From Erpobdella octoculata (Eukaryota > Annelida > Clitellata > Hirudinida > Erpobdellidae): a DNA stretch of 64,000 nt. The stretch spans positions 11,135,614 through 11,199,613 of the forward strand of contig OZ022238.1 in NCBI GenBank assembly GCA_963978895.1, read 5' to 3'. The notes beneath the pieces are model-generated. The model did not search any database, had not been told where the DNA came from, and saw only the letters and a program-made list of their open reading frames with translations. The position numbers were made by a program, and so were the translations under genes. This document shows positions 55,986-64,000 of the stretch, piece after piece; the stretch's first letter is position 1, and each line of letters starts with the position of its first letter.

Positions 55986-56888
55986 TGAAATAATAATAAT
56001 ATTAAAAACCTTCCTGTTATGTCAAAATGAAATTGCAATTGAGCCAGAATTTTCGGAGAGCATCGATTTGGAACAATTGAGGAGTTACACTTTTATTTAG
56101 CACATGATGCAATTATAAATTGAGCAAAACAGAAGAAGTTTGAAAGGCTTGCTTAAGAACTTTGTTCATGATTTTGTTGAAACACAAAAATTATTTCTTT
56201 CAAATTTCACGCACCTCATATATCAGTGAAACTTTTACTATAAATTGGTTTGCATGTAAGATTTTCTTTAAAATGTAATTTTCTAGTTTCCACTGAAATT
56301 CGGAAGAGTGAAAATATAAATAAAAGGAGTTTTATAGTCATAAGTCATAACTACTCGTCACTAATAAATTAAAACGAAATCGGCTAATGTCATCACTTAA
56401 AAGTTATTTATCGATAGGTTGATTGCAATCTTGTCAGTTTTTTTGCATCTGACGTTTCCTTTAAATAGGAAAACATGATGAACAATATTGGATAACAAAC
56501 AATAGAATTGATGGGACAGAAGCCTTGCATGGCAATCGCAAAAAAATCAAATATAAACGACCAATAGTACAGCAATCGTTTCTGAAAGGAAGGAGCTAGA
56601 TAAAATCAAAACAAAAGTCTAAACTATATACAAATTTATTAATATTTTAAACTGATAAACACATTGTTAGAAAAATTCTATAGTTCAATTATAAATTAAT
56701 TTATTTTTATTTTGAAGAAAAAGAATTACTTTCTCTTACAACCCCTGACGGAAAGGTTTTTGTCCATAAAACACCAACGGATTAATAAAGTTTGTCTAAA
56801 CTTAACACAAACCACCGGCTGATTATCTCACTTAAGTGTACCAAATTTCAATGAAATCTGCTTGGCCGTTTACGTTTGATGCCGTAAT
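55986..56888. other. Unassigned sequence with a Helitron/LINE-like end
   Basis: 56835-56885 ('gtaccaaatttcaatgaaat', then 'cttggccgtttacg') resembles the segment that often precedes (ACAT)n in transposon 3' regions. The rest is featureless. Confidence 0.4.
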
Positions 56889-57531
56889 ATACATACATAC
56901 ATACATACATACATACATACATACATACATACATACATACATACATACATACATACATACATACATACATACATACATACATACATACATACATACATAC
57001 ATACATACATACATACATACATACATACATACATACATACATACATACATACATACATACATACATACATACATACATACATACATACATACATACATAC
57101 ATACATACATACATACATACATACATACATACATACATACATACATACATACATACATACATACATACATACATACATACATACATACATACATACATAC
57201 ATACATACATACATACATACATACATACATACATACATACATACATACATACATACATACATACATACATACATACATACATACATACATACATACATAC
57301 ATACATACATACATACATACATACATACATACATACATACATACATACATACATACATACATACATACATACATACATACATACATACATACATACATAC
57401 ATACATACATACATACATACATACATACATACATACATACATACATACATACATACATACATACATACATACATACATACATACATACATACATACATAC
57501 ATACATACATACATACATACATACATACATT
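56889..57531. repeat. (ACAT)n microsatellite, ~640 bp
   Basis: About 160 uninterrupted tetranucleotide copies with no visible interruption, the longest simple repeat in the window. Confidence 0.98.
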
Positions 57532-57544
57532 TTTATATATAAGA

Positions 57545-58412
<868 letters not shown>

Positions 58413-58679
58413 TTAGAGCTGTTCTGCGATTAAAAAAATTAATCAAGGTTAATCGAACGATTACAAATTTTAATCAAAAGTTGATTGCGATTTTAGCGCA
58501 ATATTTTTATAGTTTATAGTTACAAATCTAATTTAAGCCAGTTGCTCAAACAAAAAAGTTTGTTCATATTGTTTGGATCGAGTGATGCATGTTTTTCGTT
58601 CACTATGTTGCAGGACAAACTGAACACACGTTCACGTGTCGTTGCCACCATTCAAGTAAGCATTTATTTAGTTCAATTT

Positions 58680-59039
58680 TAGGCTCTGCTTTATATCGTT
58701 TTAACTGGTTTTTTTACAAGTAATTCATCACACACTTTTACTTAACTTGACTTCTCTGTCTGTCGATCTGTAGTCAATATTTTCAATCGATTTTAAACTA
58801 GCTTCCCTCCGAACTGATTAACAATGCATTCTATCAAATTTTCGAATAGATTGGACAAAATTTAATTAAATAATTATATGTGATATTTTCGTCGAACTAT
58901 TTATTGTCTATGCTAATATATTTGTTGTTTATGTAGTAAAAATATAAAAGTGTGTTTTTAAAAAACTTTGTTTTTGCTTTACTTGTTTTCCTAATCAAAA
59001 TAATTTATAAGGCAAAACAACGTTTGCTGGGTCAGCTAG
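58680..59039 (+). mobile_element. 3' part of another non-autonomous Helitron
   Basis: Ends GTTTGCTGGGTCAGCTAG at 59039, followed by T and a TA array. The end resembles that of the autonomous Helitron (GTTCGCCGGGTCCGCTAG). Internal 'ttgacttctctgtctgtcga' is typical of this class. The 5' boundary is not found. Confidence 0.5.
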
Positions 59040-59052
59040 TATATATATAAAA

Positions 59053-59055
59053 TAA

Positions 59056-59147
<92 letters not shown>

Positions 59148-59190
59148 GTATGTATATATGTATATATATGTATATATATATATATATACA
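59053..59190. repeat. (TA)n with TATG variants
   Basis: Follows the Helitron CTAG end. Confidence 0.93.
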
Positions 59191-60160
59191 GATATATAGA
59201 TAAATAAATATATTATTGCTAACAATATGTGTCATTGAGTCAACAGCCTAGGCTCAAAGGATGACGACTTCTATATAAGGATCCGACTTTTGATGGGAAG
59301 ACAGAGGTGTTGCTAAGAAACAGAACCAGTCGGTCTGATTATCATTCACGTCAAGTAAGCGTAATTAAAATTATATTTATAAAAATGAATATAAGTTTTT
59401 TAATTTAACTTATTTAAAAAATAACACGAAAATAGTTTTCATCGTCACAGTTTAGTAAACTGTTTATATGGCGGTTAATGTCTTAATGATTGAACATTTA
59501 GGATGATGATTGGTTGACGTTTGAGCTATAATGTCAACACTTATGCATTTAAAATACAGCTATCGTAAAGATAATTGTATTTTAAAAATAAAAATTAGGT
59601 TAAAATAGCATTTGTTAATATATATTTTATTAACAACTCATATGTAAATGCAGTAAATATTATGCAGAAATTCGGTTGTTACAAATATAATACTTGCATA
59701 GATTTTTCAAACTTGCAGCTTTTTTGGCATGATTGGGAATAACGTTTTGACGAATTAAAAAATTAAAGAAAAAGATATAACAAAATAGAAGGAAAAAGTA
59801 GGCGGAGAATAAAAATAGGAAGGTTATCCGGAACTAACGGCAGACCTATTTAAATTCCAGTTAGATAATTATGGTGGCATATACTGAACTTATAAATTGA
59901 AGAAAGAATATCGCTAAAGCGTTGTATAATAATAACCGCTTATTTTAATACTCTAATAATTTCATTTTAATTCATCCAAATACACTAACAAAATTAGGTA
60001 AACTGATTAACTCAAGGAACTGTCAGAGTTGAACTTTAGGACGTTTAGCAATTATAGAATATCGAAGGCTTATTATAATTAACTCAGGAAAACATGGGAA
60101 CTCGTCAACTCGTAGATTACAAGCTAATGCACTGATGCAAATTGTTACGTTGATAATTGA
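59191..60160. other. Unassigned AT-rich sequence
   Basis: No feature recognised. Confidence 0.4.
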
Positions 60161-60240
60161 TATGCATAGAGATACATCGATATGCAAATAGATTCATCGA
60201 TATGCAAATAGATACATCGATATACAAACTGATACATTAA
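60161..60240. repeat. 20-bp tandem repeat x4 with octamer and GATA motifs
   Basis: Units begin TATGCATAGA, TATGCAAATA, TATGCAAATA and TATACAAACT, exactly 20 bp apart, each followed by 'gatacatcga' or a close variant. Two units carry a perfect ATGCAAAT octamer. Confidence 0.92.
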
Positions 60241-61499
60241 TAAAAATTAATATCTGCCGCCTCGATAGAGCTTATGATTATATCATTAACGGACTTGAGG
60301 CGCCTTTTAATACTCCGCCTACAACAATTATTATAGCTTCAATAGTCATCTTCGTAATTATATCAATGATTGCTTCAGAATCTGGGACCGAAACACGAGA
60401 TTTTTTTCTACGTAAAAAATCTGAATGCAAAATTAATAAGCGGATCTGGGAAGGGAGATCGATGGAGACGCCTTTATATTTTTACAATGTTTTACTTAAC
60501 TTGCTTCCGTTTCGGCCTTTCTGTCCAGATAATTCATGCAATCAAATTTTAGACCATTTTCCGACTAGATATATCACTGAAACTTTTAATATAGCTGCGA
60601 ATCCGATGACAATGCAATATTCTACCAGTGGCGTCATTTGTGGGAGCATTTGGTTAAATGTACCTCATACATTTATAAGAATTAGCAACTGTTATGAGGT
60701 ATTATACCAAATTGTGAACAATTTATTCAGAAATTCTGTTCCTCGGACAACTGCCTGCCCTCGGTCATCAGCTATTTAAAATCTATGAATTGCTAAAATA
60801 CAGTTAATATAAAAGATCAAATGATTACAAAATTTCAACCATCAAAAACTAAAAAGTAGAAAATAATTTTACATAATAAAAAATACATTTTTTTAAGAAA
60901 CAACGTTTTGTTCCGCACTAAAAAGTATAAAATAGTTGTCCTACAAGCCTAGCAGAATTTCTGAATAAATAGTTTACATTTTGGTAAAAAAAAACCTTAT
61001 AACAGTTTTTAATTTTTATAAAGCGAAAAACGTTAGACGCATATGCAAAATCATCATTTTTTACACCATCACTTGTAACAGATGAAAGCAAAAATAAATG
61101 TAGGACCTTGGAAAGTTTTAAAAACGTTCACATGACATGACTTATTCTGCAAAGTAAGTACCTTTAATAGAAAATAGTTTGAGACTGAATCTGTAATAGA
61201 AAATAGTTTGAGACTGAATCTGTTTGAGAATTCCACATTCACTTCTATAATCTTATTTTTGTTCATAAAAGACTATTCGTGGTATATCAACTTCAAAGTA
61301 AACTCCGACTACGTCTCCCCTCTGGTCATCAGCATTTTTTAGGAGGAAAAATGAAACGAGGGTTTAGAAAACTTAACTTGTGTTTTAGATCGAGAAAAGG
61401 AGCTCAGAAAAGATCCTGCACCAGCACATTTTATTACTCTCCAGGGACCTGGTTACAGTGAAAAAAATGAAATCTGGTACCTAATTTATAAAGCGCATA
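60241..61499. other. Unassigned sequence; one 137-codon ORF without domain
   Basis: The ORF at 60366-60779 (+) has no recognisable motif and no splice context. 61315-61360 matches the duplicated segment at 28270 and 28770. 61155-61225 contains a 35-bp direct repeat ('aatagaaaatagtttgagac'). Confidence 0.35.
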
Positions 61500-62130
61500 A
61501 ACTAATAGGCCGCGAGTGGGTGCGTGGTAACAATTAACCGCGGCAGACACCGGTTTAACCGAAGCGTTGTAAAAATTAACCACAGTCTACATCGGTTAAG
61601 TTCAACCGCGTTGTCGCAAATCACCGCGAGTCTACACAGGTGTACACTAACTACATCAACCAGAGTTAAAGCTTGGTTGATTGCTATTTGTTATTGTTTG
61701 TTGGTTTGTTTCGAGTATGGCTTTATAGCACGAGCTTTTTATTGAACAGGATGGCGAAAAATATCAAGTAATTTTTATGACTAAGAAACTAAATAATGAT
61801 GATATGATACATTTTGAGTAAAGTTTCTGGAGCAGTGTAAGATTATTTCATTAAAAATTATTAGTGAGAGACTTTTTACTACGTACTCTAGACTGACCAG
61901 AAATTACCAAGTAAATCCAGAACGCACTTCCAAAAATCAACATACATTATTTATTATTTTCTATATCTCTCTATGTATGGTAGCAATTTCACGTGCATCC
62001 ATCTTAGATTCACCCAAAGCGTTGTAATAATTATTGGAAATCGTGGTGCTTTAGTAATCGTCCACAGAGTCTACAGTAGACCCGAACTGGTGAATTGTTA
62101 CAACGCGCCCAGTGTGAGTTGAACCGTATA
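61500..62130. mobile_element. Harbinger-related MITE or solo 5' region
   Basis: 61510-61715 closely follows the Harbinger 5' region at 39430-39585 ('gcgttgtaaaaattaaccac', 'ccagagttaaagcttggttga', then 'gtttcgagtatggc'). The right side (62080-62115) has the inverted counterpart GGTGAATTGTTACAACGCGC. Coding sequence is lost: the Myb start is followed by a stop. Confidence 0.6.
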
Positions 62131-62578
62131 GCTTCCTCATTCAAGGCTAACACTCTATCAGCTCAGTAGAAAATACATATATAGGAATAAAAGTTTTTTT
62201 AGGAAGCGGAACGAGGGGACGTGGGCCGCAGGTGCCCCGCATAAACATGCCACTGACTCTAATTGCTGAATGACAACTAGTGACATTAATTTCATCGGAG
62301 CGGAAGAATATTTGTTTACATATTTCACCAACCGTTGCAATTAGAAAAACTTGATTTATATCTATATTTACAATACTCTCATACTCTACAAAAAATATTA
62401 AAATTTGTAAATTTCATTGATATATTCCTATGCGGAAATTCGGTATAAACTATAGCGGACTTCATTTCAAGCGGGATACACTACACCGCAATTTTCAGCA
62501 GAAATCCTGGTTTTCTGGCCTACTAAAATTTTTATCAGCCTAAACGTACTTTTTAATTATTTTAACTTTGATTTTCAG

Positions 62579-62744
62579 GACAAATCACTTGAACATTCAC
62601 TCGTATTGTCGACATCTTCGGAAAGAGTAAGGAACGAGAAAATGAAATTCAGCAGATCATCCGTTGTTGTTTTATCCGTGGTGGCTCTTCTTGTCATTTC
62701 ATGTTCAGACGCCTTCATAATTCCACACAAAAGGATGAACCAAG
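62579..62744 (+). CDS. First coding exon of a secreted protein / peptide precursor (partial)
   Basis: Acceptor ATTTTCAG at 62571-62578, short 5' UTR, ATG at 62642. Encodes MKFSRSSVVVLSVVALLVIS, then CSDAFIIPHKRMNQ, and a donor CAAG|GTTTTA at 62744/62745. The hydrophobic core after a basic start and the small residues before DAF make a clear signal peptide, with cleavage likely after CSDA or nearby. A dibasic KR follows, as in neuropeptide and hormone precursors. Without splicing the frame reads 10 more codons to a TAA. The remaining exons were not found in the window. Family unknown. Confidence 0.5.
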
Positions 62745-62779
62745 GTTTTATTACTATCCATAATAATAATTAAAATTAC

Positions 62780-62975
62780 TAATTCAATCAACACCACAAT
62801 CAATATTATCATCAGCAGCAATAGCCAATTCCTCTAATGTCATTATCATCATCATCATCATCAGCATCATCGTCCTTACCACCACCACCACCACCAGCAC
62901 CAGCACCATCATCATCATCATCATCGTCGTCGTCGTCATCATCATCATCATCACCATCATTATCATCACCACACT
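62780..62975. repeat. (ATC/ACC)n trinucleotide repeats
   Basis: Interrupted ATC/ACC/AGC array just after the secreted-peptide exon; the long poly-Asp and poly-Met readings of the other strand are products of this. Confidence 0.92.
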
Positions 62976-63125
62976 TATGATTACAATTGGTTTCGTGTAA
63001 CATCGACGTCACACGATCTTCAGATCTAATAACTTCAAACCACGTCTATTTTCTAGATGGCCCTTCACCACAACACTAATATATTAATATATATAACACA
63101 ACAAGTAAACATAAATTTTTTTTTA

Positions 63126-63395
63126 AATGCTTATATTTGCCTCTTTATCTGAGTCAACAAACTAAAATTTTTGAATCTAAAACAACCGTTACGCTTGTAC
63201 AAACATCTTTAAAAAAATTCCATTCATGTATTGTCATCCAGAATAAAGCTTTCCTGAAAGTTTCAGAGCCCTAGGTTGTCCAAAAGTGAGTGATTTTTGT
63301 TTCTAAGATTTGATCACCACAGACAAACAAACAAAAAAACAAACAAGCAAACAGAGCGACGAGTGAAGTTAAATAAAAGCATTTAAAAAATCTAT
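63126..63395 (-). repeat. Dispersed repeat, inverted relative to 45236
   Basis: Contains 'tcatgtattgtcatccagaa', 'agaaacaaa'-type and 'cacagacaaacaaacaaaaa' segments matching 45236-45425 in reverse. Confidence 0.65.
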
Positions 63396-63715
63396 TCTCA
63401 AAATACATTCGTTTCCATCACGATTAGGATAGCTCAGGGTTGTTCAACTCGCGGCCCATCAATGGCTTTCATCCGACCTGCCAAATTTTTTAAGTATTCT
63501 CGAAATTAATTCGTATGTAAATTAATTTACTCTGTTGGGTATATTTAAAAAATAAGTCAGCTGGTCTATAAGTTGTTTGAACACATTGTTACTTATTCTA
63601 GAAAGTTAGTGCTAATTCAGAAATATGGGTATTGAAGAATGTTGTACACAGGGACGTAAATTCAGCATTTTCCAGGGGGGGGGCGAAATTTTCCCGCCAT
63701 TTTATAGCTTAATAC

Positions 63716-64000
63716 TAATAGGGTTACCCGGTGTTGCCCGGGTTTCTTTGCTTAGTTTTTTTTATTTTTTTGCCAATGGAACGTCAAATAAATAACAGAT
63801 TTTTTTAATTTTTTAAACATTTTTTATCAATGAAGTCTCCCTGCATGTCAAATGTTGTTCAGATTGCTCCTGCGGCTTGGATGTGATAAGCGAATGCTCT
63901 CACACACACATTATCTTTAATATCTCTATAAATACGTAGGTACAAGTAGGGAGGGGTGGAAAGATGCATCCCCCCACTATAGTATCAATTGAAATTTTTT
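63716..64000 (-). mobile_element. Helitron-family fragment running off the window
   Basis: 'agggttacccggtgttgccc' matches the 3' end of the GGGTTACCC Helitron family in minus orientation. 63835-63930 ('gttgttcagattgctcctg', 'gatgtgataagcgaa') matches 11505-11570. Confidence 0.55.

Noticed and set aside
60366..60779. 137-codon ORF as a gene
   Set aside because: No domain, no splice or promoter context, ordinary AT-rich composition; kept only as unassigned.
62784..63012. Poly-Asp and poly-Met ORFs on the minus strand
   Set aside because: Translations of the ATC/ACC trinucleotide repeats.

Overview
This is an animal nuclear genome window: AT-rich, spliceosomal introns, dense simple repeats, and several classes of DNA transposon. 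The host genes (a distal-appendage protein and an NK6 homeobox gene) point to a bilaterian. The AT bias and transposon mix suggest an invertebrate, possibly a spiralian, but nothing here fixes the species. All family names come from reading motifs, not from database searches.

Host genes. (1) A 16-exon SCLT1-type coiled-coil gene (+, 5782-14073); every intron is phase-consistent, giving about 595 aa. (2) An NK6-class homeobox gene (+, exons 16975-17470, 18269-18501, 25949-26107), with a TATA/CCAAT-type promoter near 16590-16645. Its homeobox is split by a 7.4-kb intron that carries a near-complete Helitron. (3) An unrecognised single-pass membrane glycoprotein (-, three exons between 38569 and 32624, 314 aa), whose first intron is full of nested transposons. 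(4) The first coding exon of a secreted protein or peptide precursor (+, 62579-62744). A 149-aa ORF at 43563 and a 48-aa ORF at 44543 are uncertain.

Layout. 1-5.1 kb: a decayed hAT transposase inserted in a LINE tail, a tRNA-like SINE head, and Helitron pieces separated by long (TA)n arrays. 5.8-14.1 kb: SCLT1, with a hAT MITE in intron 13. 14.7-16.5 kb: a non-autonomous Helitron carrying a 157-bp tandem array, next to the NK6 promoter. 17-26 kb: NK6 with the autonomous-type Helitron. 27-31 kb: simple repeats, an assembly gap flanked by a duplicated segment, and a hAT inserted in the B box of a SINE. 32.6-38.6 kb: the membrane-protein gene with MULE, hAT and nested TIR elements in its intron. 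39.4-43.3 kb: a Harbinger element (intact Myb-like gene, broken transposase) and a P-element-like fragment. 46.5-52.8 kb: Helitron fragments with an 18-bp minisatellite, a decayed MULE-type transposase, and a complete 826-bp hAT deletion derivative. 53-64 kb: mostly repeats, including a 640-bp (ACAT)n array, a Harbinger-related MITE and the secreted-peptide exon.

Target-site duplications visible by eye for several elements (hAT 8 bp, MULE 9 bp, Helitron A|T) make the transposon boundaries among the firmest calls. I did not find a clearly new molecular system. The most unusual items are the Helitron-split homeobox, the orphan membrane glycoprotein, the intact Harbinger Myb gene with a duplicated exon, and the hAT insertion in a SINE promoter box.
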